A stretch of DNA of 22,612 nucleotides from an uncultured Rikenella sp. (lineage in GTDB: Bacteria > Bacteroidota > Bacteroidia > Bacteroidales > Rikenellaceae): assembly GCF_910577125.1 (NCBI RefSeq), contig NZ_CAJTMN010000031.1:1-22612 (forward strand), in the 5' to 3' direction. Shown here piece after piece: positions 15,754 to 22,518 of this stretch (position 1 is its first letter; each line of letters starts with the position of its first letter). Below the pieces are notes generated by a model. That model was not told the DNA's origin. It made no database searches and saw only the letters and a list, made by a program, of their open reading frames with translations. The position numbers and the translations under genes are program-made.

Positions 15754-18174
15754 ATGTTAAAGAAACTGAAAAAGAAACTGGGGCTTCGCGGCGGTAAGGG
15801 CGAGGCTCAGGCGGTGCGGCAGGCGGCGGGCGAAGAGCGCCCGAATGTGCCGGAGGTGGCGGTGCGGGAGATCAAACGGATGTTGTTCGAGGCATTTGCC
15901 GACCACCCCTCGCGGATTTACGACTCGAAGATGGCCGCCAAGCAGATCGGCATCCAGGGCAACGACGGACGCAAGATGGTGCACGACCTGATGCGCGAGA
16001 TGGCGGCCGAAGGGGTGTTCGAAAAGGTCGGGGCCGGACAGTACCGGCTGGTGCGGAAACAGCTGCCCACCAAGACCGGGCGCGTGGATATGACCGCCAG
16101 CGGGATGGCCTATATCATTGTGGACGATGCCGCCGAGGGCGAGAAGGATATCATCGTCGAGCCGCGCAACACCCACCATGCCCTGCACGGCGACCGGGTG
16201 CGGGTGGCCATTATCGGCCGTCGGCGCGACGGACGCATCGAGGGCGAGGTGGTCGAGACCTTGGAACAGGGCAAACGCACGTTCGTCGGGCGGATCGAGA
16301 TTTCGGAGAAGTACGCTTTCGTGATCATCGACTCGCGGACGATGCCGGCCGATATTTTCGTACCGCTGCGGTCGGTCAATGGGGCCGAGAACGGGCAGAA
16401 GGTGATCGTCCGGATCGTCGAATGGCCCGAAACCTCGAAAAACCCGACCGGCGAAGTGGTCGACGTGCTGGGGAATTCGGGGGACAACAACACCGAGATG
16501 CACGCCATTCTGGCGGAATACGACCTGCCGTACCACTTCCCCGAGGAGCTGGAGCAGGCGGCCGACAAGATCAAGGCGGGGATTACGAAGGCCGAAATCA
16601 AGCGGCGCAAAGATATGCGGGGCGTGGCGACCTTCACCATCGACCCGGCCGATGCCAAGGACTTCGACGACGCGCTGTCAATCCGGCGGCTCGATAACGG
16701 AAATTGGGAGGTCGGGGTGCACATTGCGGACGTGACCCACTATGTGCGTCCGGGAGACGCCATCGACACCGAGGCGGTGGAGCGGGCGACGAGCGTCTAT
16801 CTGGTGGACCGCACCGTGCCGATGCTGCCCGAGGCCTTGTCCAATGACCTCTGCTCGCTCCGGCCGAACGAAGAGAAGCTGACCTTCTCGGCCGTCTTCG
16901 AGCTGGATGACGAGGCGAAGGTGCTGAACGAGTGGTTCGGGCGGGCGGTGATCCTCTCCGACCGGCGGTTCACCTACGAGGAGGCGCAGGCGGTCATCGA
17001 ACAGCGGGCCGAGGCGCAGGACGAACCGTTGCGCGACGAGATTCTGATGCTCGACCGGCTGGCCAAGAAACTACGGGCGGAACGGTTCCGCAACGGCTCG
17101 ATCGGTTTCGAACGCGACGAGGCGAAATTCGTCCTGGACGAACATGGAAAACCGCTCAGCGTATACTTTAAAGAGATCAAGGACTCGAACCAGCTGATCG
17201 AGGAGTTCATGCTGCTGGCCAATCGTAAGGTGGCAGAGTTCATCGGACGCAAGCGGCCGGGGCAGCGGACGGAACGGACGTTCGTCTACCGCATCCACGA
17301 CAAACCGAACGAAGAGAAACTGGCCAACTTCAAGAGCTTCATCACCCGCTTCGGCTACCACTTCAAGGCCGAGAAGGGCAAGGCGGTGGCCAAGGAGATG
17401 ACCAAATTGCTGGCCGACATCAAGGGCAAGAAGGAGGCCAATCTCCTTTCGACGCTGGCGATCCGGTCGATGGCCAAGGCGGTCTATTCGACCACCAATA
17501 TCGGCCACTATGGTTTGGCATTCGACTACTACACCCACTTCACCTCGCCCATCCGGCGCTATCCGGACATGATGGTGCACCGTCTGTTGCAGCACTATCT
17601 GGACGGCGGCAAGTCGGAGGACAAAGAGACGTACGAAAAGCTGTGCGACCACTCGTCGGCGATGGAGATTCGGGCGTCGGAGGCCGAACGGGCGTCGATC
17701 AAGTACAAGATGGTCGAGTTCATGGAAGACAAGGTGGGACGTGAGTTCGACGGCTCGATTTCGGGCGTTACCGATTGGGGAATCTATGTGGAACTCGCGG
17801 AAAACAAGATAGAGGGGATGGTCGCCTTGCGGGATATGTCGGATGACTACTACGCGTTCGACGCCGAGAACTATGCCGTGGTGGGGCACACCACCGGACG
17901 GCGGTTCACGCTGGGCGACGAGGTGCGGATCCGGGTCAAGCGGGCCGACCTGAGCCGCAAGCAGCTCGACTTCGAGATGGTCGGGACGATCGACTTCCAC
18001 ACCCGGAAACTGGATCGGCTGCCGGAACCGGTCGCTTCGGGCGATGACTTGGGAGCTTCGTCGCGCGAGGCCAGGCGGGCGGCACAGGGAGGCGGTTCGT
18101 CGCGCGGCGGCTCCTCGCGGAAACGGCGGGGAGGCGGGAAATCCCGCTCGCGGAGCGGACGGGCCAAGGAATAA
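15754..18174 (+). CDS. rnr: Ribonuclease R
   Basis: RNase R is a 3'-to-5' exoribonuclease that degrades structured RNA and takes part in rRNA quality control. The 806-residue product is near the usual length. A basic start (MLKKLKKKLGLRGGK) leads to a winged-helix-like region at about 40-105, cold-shock domains at about 110-270 (GDRVRVAIIGRR; KRTFVGRIE), and the RNB catalytic domain. The RNB active-site cluster DPADAKDFDDA is at 297-307, with the metal-binding acidic residues D297, D303, D305 and D306. HFTSPIRRYPDMMVHR marks its end. An S1 domain follows from about 663 (GSISGVTDWGIYVEL). The tail from about 770 is rich in Ser, Gly, Arg and Lys and should bind RNA. xer follows 30 nt later. Confidence 0.97.
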   Translation: MLKKLKKKLGLRGGKGEAQAVRQAAGEERPNVPEVAVREIKRMLFEAFADHPSRIYDSKMAAKQIGIQGNDGRKMVHDLMREMAAEGVFEKVGAGQYRLVRKQLPTKTGRVDMTASGMAYIIVDDAAEGEKDIIVEPRNTHHALHGDRVRVAIIGRRRDGRIEGEVVETLEQGKRTFVGRIEISEKYAFVIIDSRTMPADIFVPLRSVNGAENGQKVIVRIVEWPETSKNPTGEVVDVLGNSGDNNTEMHAILAEYDLPYHFPEELEQAADKIKAGITKAEIKRRKDMRGVATFTIDPADAKDFDDALSIRRLDNGNWEVGVHIADVTHYVRPGDAIDTEAVERATSVYLVDRTVPMLPEALSNDLCSLRPNEEKLTFSAVFELDDEAKVLNEWFGRAVILSDRRFTYEEAQAVIEQRAEAQDEPLRDEILMLDRLAKKLRAERFRNGSIGFERDEAKFVLDEHGKPLSVYFKEIKDSNQLIEEFMLLANRKVAEFIGRKRPGQRTERTFVYRIHDKPNEEKLANFKSFITRFGYHFKAEKGKAVAKEMTKLLADIKGKKEANLLSTLAIRSMAKAVYSTTNIGHYGLAFDYYTHFTSPIRRYPDMMVHRLLQHYLDGGKSEDKETYEKLCDHSSAMEIRASEAERASIKYKMVEFMEDKVGREFDGSISGVTDWGIYVELAENKIEGMVALRDMSDDYYAFDAENYAVVGHTTGRRFTLGDEVRIRVKRADLSRKQLDFEMVGTIDFHTRKLDRLPEPVASGDDLGASSREARRAAQGGGSSRGGSSRKRRGGGKSRSRSGRAKE

Positions 18175-18204
18175 ACGGGCTGTCAAAGGGCAGGGGGAGG
18201 TGCG

Positions 18205-19140
18205 ATGCCGGACTATATCGAACGTTTCGGACGTTACATGACCGCCGAACGGCGTTGTTCGCCGGCGACGGTCGATATCTACACCCGCGACCTGCGCGGA
18301 TTCGAGACCTACCTGACGGCGGAGGCTGATTCGGCGGACGGATTCGACCCGGCGGCGGTGACCCTGTCCGATGTCCGCGGGTGGGTGATGCGCGAGGTCG
18401 AGGCGGGGACGGCCGTCGGGAGTGTCAATCGGAAAATATCGACCTTACGCTCTTTTTTCCGCTATCTGATGCGGGAAGGGATCGTGGCTTCCAACCCGGT
18501 GCGCGAGATCAAGGCGTTGCGCGGAGGCCGCCGGCTGCCGGTTTTCGTCGAACAGAGCCGGATGACGCAATTGGTGCGGGTGTTGGAGGAACCTTCGGAA
18601 GAGTTCCCGATCGAGCGCGATGCGATGGTCATCCTGATGCTTTACGCCTGCGGACTGCGGCGTTCCGAGCTGGCTTCGCTCCGGCTGGACAGTCTCGACC
18701 TCCGGGCCGGGACGGTGCGGGTGATGGGGAAGGGGGCCAAGGAACGGGTCGTGCCGATTTTGTCGGAGGTGGCGACACGTTTGGAACACTATTTGTCACT
18801 CCGTGCGAAAGAAAAGATTTGCGAATCGGCCGAAAATTGTCTATTTTTAACCAACAAAGGACACGGGCTTTCGGCGCAGGGGGTGTATGGCATCGTGAGA
18901 GACTACCTCGCTGCGGCGGGTGTACAGGGGAAGCGGTCGCCGCACGTGCTGAGGCACACCTTTGCCACGCATCTGATGCAGCACGGCGCTTCGGTACGGG
19001 TGGTGCAGCAGCTTTTGGGACACGCTTCGCTCGCCGCCACTCAGATTTATACGCATAACACCGTCGAATCTTTGAAAAAGACTTATAATCAGGCCCATCC
19101 GAGGGCGATGTCAAATATTCAGAACAAGAAGGAGGATTAA
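18205..19140 (+). CDS. Tyrosine recombinase XerC/XerD
   Basis: A 311-residue site-specific recombinase of the Xer type, which resolves chromosome dimers at dif. The N-terminal SAM-like DNA-binding domain spans about 1-95 (YTRDLRGFETYL; SVNRKISTLRSFFRYL). The catalytic domain carries the complete set: R152 (CGLRRSEL), K176 (MGKGAKER), H247 and R250 (HVLRHTFATHLM), H273 (LLGHASLAATQ) and Y282 (IYTH). I cannot choose between XerC and XerD from one copy. A purine-rich GGGGGAGG stretch ends about 5 nt before the ATG and could serve as a ribosome site. It lies 30 nt after rnr and 3 nt before hpf. All catalytic residues argue for a housekeeping enzyme. Its closeness to the repeat island may be coincidence. 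Confidence 0.95.
   Translation: MPDYIERFGRYMTAERRCSPATVDIYTRDLRGFETYLTAEADSADGFDPAAVTLSDVRGWVMREVEAGTAVGSVNRKISTLRSFFRYLMREGIVASNPVREIKALRGGRRLPVFVEQSRMTQLVRVLEEPSEEFPIERDAMVILMLYACGLRRSELASLRLDSLDLRAGTVRVMGKGAKERVVPILSEVATRLEHYLSLRAKEKICESAENCLFLTNKGHGLSAQGVYGIVRDYLAAAGVQGKRSPHVLRHTFATHLMQHGASVRVVQQLLGHASLAATQIYTHNTVESLKKTYNQAHPRAMSNIQNKKED
19131..19135 (+). promoter_or_regulatory. Strong Shine-Dalgarno before hpf
   Basis: GGAGG (within AAGGAGGA) lies 8 nt before the hpf ATG, inside the last codons of xer. Such a canonical site is unusual in Bacteroidetes, where most genes here show none. Confidence 0.7.
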
Positions 19141-19143
19141 AGT

Positions 19144-19431
19144 ATGAACATCCAGATTCAATCCGTGAAATTCGATGCCGATCAGAAACTGATCGATTTC
19201 GTACAACATAAGGTAGGTAAACTGGACCGTAAGGTCGACAATACGACGGGTGCCGAAGTGACCCTCAAACTGGATAAGGACGACACGGCGGGGAATAAGG
19301 TGGTGATGTTGAGGCTGGCGGTTCCGGGACACGAGCTGGTGGCCGAGCGGCGCAGCAAGTCGTTCGAGGAGTCGGTCGATCTTTGTGTGGACGCCATCAA
19401 ACGCCAGATAGAGCGGTATAAAGAGAAATAG
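19144..19431 (+). CDS. hpf: Short ribosome hibernation promoting factor (HPF/RaiA family)
   Basis: A 95-residue protein of the short HPF/YfiA family that binds the 30S decoding region and inactivates ribosomes in slow growth. The fold order beta-alpha-beta-beta-beta-alpha is visible: MNIQIQSVKFDADQKLIDFV, then KVGKLDRKVDN, VTLKLDKDD, VVMLRLAVPGHELVAERRS and SFEESVDLCVDAIKRQIERYKEK. The basic patch and the final helix fit the family. It lies 3 nt after xer with a strong Shine-Dalgarno. In many Bacteroidales xer-hpf is followed by tRNA genes and tuf; here the repeat island begins right after the stop codon, so that order is broken. No terminator is evident immediately downstream. Confidence 0.95.
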   Translation: MNIQIQSVKFDADQKLIDFVQHKVGKLDRKVDNTTGAEVTLKLDKDDTAGNKVVMLRLAVPGHELVAERRSKSFEESVDLCVDAIKRQIERYKEK

Positions 19432-19490
19432 TGGGATATTTGCCGGGTGTGCGTACGGCCAAAGAACGGGGCAAGGATTTGGGCCGACAC

Positions 19491-19533
19491 GGCCAATTGC
19501 CCACCGCGGGCACGCGGGGCCTGCCCGGCCCGA
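19491..19533 (-). repeat. GC-rich dispersed repeat A, copy 2 (inverted)
   Basis: GGCCAATTGCCCACCGCGG and the following bases are the reverse complement of 1-45, with a small difference near GGGGCCTGCCCGGCC. It is preceded by GATTTGGGCCGACAC, which also recurs near the right end of the window at 22555-22569. Confidence 0.8.
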
Positions 19534-19540
19534 GGGCAGT

Positions 19541-19635
19541 CGAAGCTCTACCGCGCGCCGACGCCTTAGGAGGCGATTCAACTGTTTCGGCGATGAGCCG
19601 AAATAGATAGAATGAATCGCCCAGGCGCGCGGACA
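19541..19635 (-). repeat. Structured hairpin repeat, copy B1
   Basis: On the minus strand the ends read TCCGCGCGCC and GGCGTCGGCGCGCGGTAGAG. Inside, GCGATTCA pairs with TGAATCGC, and the inner TTTCGGC pairs with GCCGAAA around a 5-nt loop. Copy B2 at 19734-19825 is nearly the same. Copies at 19835-19911 and 20365-20439 share the ends but have different, still complementary, stems. It may act as an RNA structure or as a DNA cruciform. Confidence 0.75.
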
Positions 19636-19660
19636 GAGAACAGGGCGAAGTAAACAAGTA

Positions 19661-19689
19661 AGCGAAACGTAGTTTCGCTCCGTCCCGCC
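19661..19689 (-). repeat. 29-nt repeat with palindrome, copy 2 (inverted)
   Basis: Exact reverse complement of 139-167. The palindrome AGCGAAAC-GTA-GTTTCGCT lies at 19661-19679. Confidence 0.8.
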
Positions 19690-19702
19690 GGGGTCACCCG
19701 GC

Positions 19703-19719
19703 CGCCGCCCGCGCAGGGC
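19703..19719 (-). repeat. 17-nt repeat, inverted copy of 71-87
   Basis: CGCCGCCCGCGCAGGGC is the exact reverse complement of 71-87, in the same relative order to the palindrome repeat as at the left end of the window. Confidence 0.75.
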
Positions 19720-19733
19720 AGTTCTATCCGGTT

Positions 19734-19825
19734 CGAAGCTCTACCGCGCGCCGACGCCTTAGGAAGCGATTCAACGATTTCGGCGATGAGCCGAAAGAGA
19801 ATGAATCGCCTCGGCGCGCGGACAA
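19734..19825 (-). repeat. Structured hairpin repeat, copy B2
   Basis: Same architecture as copy B1: outer CGCGCGCCGA with TCGGCGCGCG, middle GCGATTCA with TGAATCGC, inner TTTCGGC with GCCGAAA. Small differences from B1 fall mostly in unpaired parts. It lies directly next to copy H1 in the same orientation. Confidence 0.75.
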
Positions 19826-19834
19826 AACTCGACC

Positions 19835-19911
19835 CCGCGCGCGACTGCTGGAGAAGGAAATCGTTAGAACCATGGTGAATGGTTCTAACAAGATTTCCGC
19901 CAGCGCGCGGA
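19835..19911 (-). repeat. Structured hairpin repeat, copy H1
   Basis: The ends CCGCGCGCT and TCGCGCGCGG match the family. The stem is GGAAATC with GATTTCC, extended inside by a perfect 11-bp palindrome (19863-19889: GTTAGAACCAT, loop GGTGA, ATGGTTCTAAC). The stem sequence differs from copies B1, B2 and H2 but is again self-complementary. Confidence 0.7.
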
Positions 19912-20167
19912 CTCGGCGGAGCGACAGCGGAGCCGCAGTGAGGCGGACACGGGGTTATGCTTTGGGCTGAATAATTACGGCCCGTAGGGCCGTGCAGTTC
20001 GCCGCCACCCCACGCGGCGGGCTGCAACTTCGCGGAGCTCGTTGTGCCCTCCGCTGGCGCCGAACAGCGATGGATTTTCGGCCCGCGCGACCCGCAGGGT
20101 CGCAGGGTTTGAAAATCATACAGGATCAAGCCCGGGTTCGAAGTTCCCAATCAATCGAGGCTTTCGT

Positions 20168-20356
20168 TTATTCCGAGAGGCAACGCAACTGAAAACCGTG
20201 GGCGCGGTTGTCCGAGTTGCTGGTGGTGAGGTACTGCGAATAGAAATGCAAGTCCAAGTTGTAGATGCCGCTCGTGACGAAAGACCAGCTGTAACCGTTG
20301 TGTCCGATGCCCCACAACGCGCCCTCACCGTAGCCGCGGCAGCCCGGGGCGGGGTT
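20168..20356 (-). repeat. FISUMP C-terminal cassette 3 (promoterless 3'-end module)
   Basis: Minus-strand reading gives NPAPGCRGYGEG, then NGYSWSF and LDLHFYSQYL, then DNRAHGFQLRCLSE and TAA, again 62 sense codons. It shares GEG-x-LW with cassette 4, so those two are the closest pair, yet they differ at many third codon positions. The frame stays open upstream through repeat DNA to about 20632, but that extension shows no domain and is probably not translated as a real protein. The structured repeat H2 begins 9 nt from its 5' edge. Confidence 0.75.
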
Positions 20357-20364
20357 TGTTTTGT

Positions 20365-20439
20365 GTCGCGCGCTTTGGGAAATCCAGTCAAAACACGCAA
20401 GCGAGTTTTGACGATTTCCTTCTTGAGGCGTCGGCGCGG
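20365..20439 (+). repeat. Structured hairpin repeat, copy H2 (opposite orientation)
   Basis: The plus strand reads TCGCGCGCT, then GGAAATC, an inner stem GTCAAAAC with GTTTTGAC (10-nt loop), then GATTTCC, CTTCTTGAGGCG and TCGGCGCGG. Aligned with the minus strand of H1, the positions outside the inner stem agree, while the inner stem has changed on both sides and kept its pairing. Confidence 0.7.
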
Positions 20440-20573
20440 TGCCGCTCGGCACTCGAAGGCCGGCCGTGTCTACCCCAATTTGAGTCGCCCGCGGCCATTC
20501 TTGCCGAATTGGCTCACCGCCAATCGGCAGAATATGCCCTTTTAGGCGTGCGGGCGACTGCTGAGTTTCGACT

Positions 20574-20616
20574 GGCCTCGGGCCGGCCGGGCCCCGCGTG
20601 CCCGCGGTGGGCAGAT
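20574..20616 (+). repeat. GC-rich dispersed repeat A, copy 3
   Basis: Direct copy of the core at 1-38, GGGCCCCGCGTGCCCGCGG and flanks, diverging after TGGGCA. It lies between cassettes 3 and 4. Confidence 0.8.
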
Positions 20617-20689
20617 AGCCGGGGCTGCCCAACTCTCAGTGTAACGGATAGGGTAGAGGCTGGCATTTCGGCGTGCCCGAAAGCACCGT

Positions 20690-20878
20690 TTATTCCGAGA
20701 GGCAACGCAACTGAAAACCGTGGCTGCGATGGTTTGGGCTGCAGGAACTCAGCCATGTGACATCGAAGGCCAAATTTACGCCGCTGATATCGATAACCAT
20801 CGAAGACCAGCTACACCCATAGCTGCTGATGCGCCATAATAGCCCCTCGCCGTTGCCGCGGTGGCCCGGGGCGGGGAG
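20690..20878 (-). repeat. FISUMP C-terminal cassette 4 (promoterless 3'-end module)
   Basis: Minus-strand reading gives LPAPGHRGNGEG, then YGCSWSSMVID and HRSHGFQLRCLSE with TAA, the same 62 codons. First residue Leu replaces Asn or Tyr of the other copies, so homology begins at the CCCGCCCCGGGC core. It lies 334 nt from cassette 3 in the same orientation and 102 nt from the dCMP deaminase start, which is read the other way. The frame upstream is open to about 20947 without recognisable content. Confidence 0.75.
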
Positions 20879-20980
20879 GTTTTTGCCGTCGGAATGAACA
20901 GGCCGGTGCCAGTGATTCCGGCCCGAATTTCCGCAGAGCCCAAACAAAAGTCATAGAAAACGAAGCCCGTTTCTTAGCCT

Positions 20981-21433
20981 ATGGGATATAAGGAACAGAA
21001 ACAGCGGCTGCTCGACAGCCGGTATATTCGGATGGCCCGGATCTGGGCCGAAAACTCCTATTGCGTGCGGCGACAGGTCGGTGCCTTGATCGTGCGCGAC
21101 AAGATGATCATCTCCGACGGCTACAACGGTACGCCGCAGGGATTCGAAAACGTATGCGAAGACGAGGCTACGGGATTGACCAAGCCTTACGTATTGCATG
21201 CCGAGGCTAACGCCATCACGAAAGTCGCCAAATCCAACAACAGTTCGGAGGGGTCGACACTGTACGTGACCGCTTCGCCTTGCATCGAGTGCGCCAAACT
21301 GATCATTCAGGCGGGGATCCGGCGGGTGGTATTCTGCGACGACTACCATTCGGCGGATGGGGTGGAACTGTTGAGACGCGCCGGAATCGACGTCGTGCAG
21401 GTGACCGAGCAGGGTGACGCAGAGAAAAAGTAA
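20981..21433 (+). CDS. dCMP deaminase family protein (ComEB-like)
   Basis: A 150-residue zinc-dependent deaminase that converts dCMP to dUMP for dTMP synthesis. The active site is complete: HAEANA with H73 and E75, and PCIECAK with C101 and C104. The dCMP-type insert YNGTPQGFENVCE and the early RQVGALIVRD strand favour dCMP over free cytidine or tRNA adenosine as substrate. The ATG at 20981 gives the family N terminus (SRYIRMARIWAENSYC). No -7 box is evident upstream; cassette 4 and unique sequence occupy that space. A perfect 13-bp hairpin follows 8 nt after its stop codon and separates it from the reductase gene. Confidence 0.93.
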   Translation: MGYKEQKQRLLDSRYIRMARIWAENSYCVRRQVGALIVRDKMIISDGYNGTPQGFENVCEDEATGLTKPYVLHAEANAITKVAKSNNSSEGSTLYVTASPCIECAKLIIQAGIRRVVFCDDYHSADGVELLRRAGIDVVQVTEQGDAEKK

Positions 21434-21441
21434 TTCGCAGG

Positions 21442-21473
21442 GAGCCTCCGGAACAGATGCGTTCCGGAGGCTC
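21442..21473 (+). terminator. Hairpin terminator after the dCMP deaminase gene
   Basis: GAGCCTCCGGAAC pairs perfectly with GTTCCGGAGGCTC (13 bp) around AGATGC. The following GTCGTTTGTCG is only weakly T-rich, so termination may be partial and the next gene may still be co-transcribed. Confidence 0.7.
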
Positions 21474-21501
21474 GTCGTTTGTCGTGTCGGAAAGAAAAAG
21501 G

Positions 21502-22518
21502 ATGGAAAACAGATATATTGTACCCTTGATCGAGCTGGCCTCCCGGTTCGAAGGCGAGGAGTGGCTGCGGGCGGTCGATAAAGCCGGACGGGAAAACGAG
21601 TGGTTCACTCCGCGCCAGATCGAGGCCGCAGTGGCGGCTTTGAAAAACGATTTGTTGAGTTCTGAACAGCTTCGAAGCTGGCTTGATCGGTATCCGTTGC
21701 CGGTGTCGGAAGCTTCTCGCAGGGTCGGTATCGTGATGGCCGGGAATCTGCCGTTGGTCGGATTTGCCGATCTGGCCGCAGCGGTGGCGGTGGGGTGTCG
21801 GGCGTGCGTCAAGCCTTCGTCCAAAGACCGGGCGCTGATGGAATATGTGATCCGGGTGTTGCAGGAAAGCGGATGTGCGATCGAACTTCTCGACACCCTG
21901 CCGTCCGGGGTGACCGATTGGGACGGGGTGATCGCCACCGGGAGCGATGCGACGCGCGATCGGTTTGCCCGACAATTCGCCGGTCTGCCGGTTTTGCTCC
22001 GGGGAGCGAGGCAGAGCGTGGCGGTGCTGTGCGGCGGGGAGAGCGAGCGGGAGGTGGCGGAGCTGAGTGAAGACCTGTTTTTGTATTGGGGATTGGGGTG
22101 TCGCAGCGTGGTACGCCTTTTTGTGCCGCAGGGATACGATATGCAGAGGTTGGTGCAACGGCTGTCCAGTTGTCGGCCGGAAAAGCATCCGAAATACGAG
22201 GCTTGCTATCGTTATGCGCGGGCGATGGCGGCGATGAGGGGCGAGCGGGTGGTTGACGGAGGATTTTTTTTGTTGCGGAACGTCGGGATGGAGGTCGGGC
22301 CGCAGGTGCCGAACGTGGCGGAGGTGTTGTGGTCGGAGTATCGTTCGGAGGCGGAGGTAGCGGAGTGGCTGGAACGCCATGAAGGTGTCTTGCAGTGTGT
22401 GGCGGGTACGGTTCCGGAGAGTTTCCTGCGCGGAGTGCGTTTGGGCGAGACGCAGCATCCGGGTTGGACGGATTATGCCGACGGGGTCGATACGATACGC
22501 TTCCTGCTTTCTCTTTGA
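21502..22518 (+). CDS. Acyl-CoA reductase, LuxC-like (Bacteroidetes type)
   Basis: A 338-residue protein that resembles the acyl-CoA reductase (LuxC) group of the aldehyde dehydrogenase superfamily, which reduce acyl-CoA to aldehyde. Visible signs are a nucleotide-binding strand VGIVMAGNLPLVGFADL at about 75-91, CVKPSSKDRALMEYV at 102-116, IATGSDATRDRFARQF, and the probable catalytic Cys200 in YWGLGCRSV. The ATG at 21502 is chosen over one at 21457 because the latter lies inside the loop of the terminator hairpin. Bacteroidetes commonly carry this gene alone, without other lux genes, and its substrate is unknown. Codon use is a little poorer in C than upstream genes, which may be local. Repeat-like sequence starts just after the stop. 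Confidence 0.82.
   Translation: MENRYIVPLIELASRFEGEEWLRAVDKAGRENEWFTPRQIEAAVAALKNDLLSSEQLRSWLDRYPLPVSEASRRVGIVMAGNLPLVGFADLAAAVAVGCRACVKPSSKDRALMEYVIRVLQESGCAIELLDTLPSGVTDWDGVIATGSDATRDRFARQFAGLPVLLRGARQSVAVLCGGESEREVAELSEDLFLYWGLGCRSVVRLFVPQGYDMQRLVQRLSSCRPEKHPKYEACYRYARAMAAMRGERVVDGGFFLLRNVGMEVGPQVPNVAEVLWSEYRSEAEVAEWLERHEGVLQCVAGTVPESFLRGVRLGETQHPGWTDYADGVDTIRFLLSL

Larger units (their letters stand above)
19432..20980. other. Repeat island without convincing protein genes
   Basis: About 1.5 kb between hpf and the dCMP deaminase gene. It holds repeat A copies (19491-19533, 20574-20616), the palindrome repeat (19661-19689), four structured hairpin elements (19541-19635, 19734-19825, 19835-19911, 20365-20439) and FISUMP cassettes 3 and 4. 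Several long open frames cross it, but they translate the same repeats more than once in unrelated contexts and lack domain signals. Bases 19912-20167 contain small inverted repeats (GGCCCGTAGGGCC near 19980; GCGACCCGCAGGGTCGC at 20088-20104) and otherwise nothing I can name. Bases 20440-20573 and 20617-20689 show nothing beyond GC-rich unique sequence. Confidence 0.8.

Noticed and set aside
19725..19760. Possible tRNA gene near GGTTCGAAGCTCTACC
   Set aside because: T-loop-like and D-arm-like words are present but in the wrong order and spacing, and no acceptor stem or anticodon arm can be formed.
19578..20150. 190-codon open frame on the minus strand in the repeat island
   Set aside because: It translates the structured repeats (phrases such as FRLIAEIVES recur in another frame segment at the other copy) and joins unrelated repeat pieces; hairpin conservation explains the sequence better than protein coding.
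19541..20439. Integron attC sites with the adjacent Xer recombinase as integrase
   Set aside because: The hairpins lack attC core motifs, and the recombinase is a full housekeeping-type XerC/D in its usual place before hpf.
189..20878. Classical diversity-generating retroelement (DGR) variable regions
   Set aside because: The substitution-only variation and conserved 3' end resemble DGR targets, but changes hit all bases and many third positions rather than template adenines, and no reverse transcriptase, Avd or template repeat is in the window. A remote DGR acting long ago is not excluded; finding an RT with a template matching the tail would revive the idea.
19432..20980. CRISPR array
   Set aside because: Repeats are few, differ in length and orientation, and are not regularly spaced; no cas genes nearby.
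21457..21501. Upstream ATG for the acyl-CoA reductase
   Set aside because: It lies in the loop of the terminator hairpin and adds 15 residues not expected in the family; the ATG at 21502 fits better.
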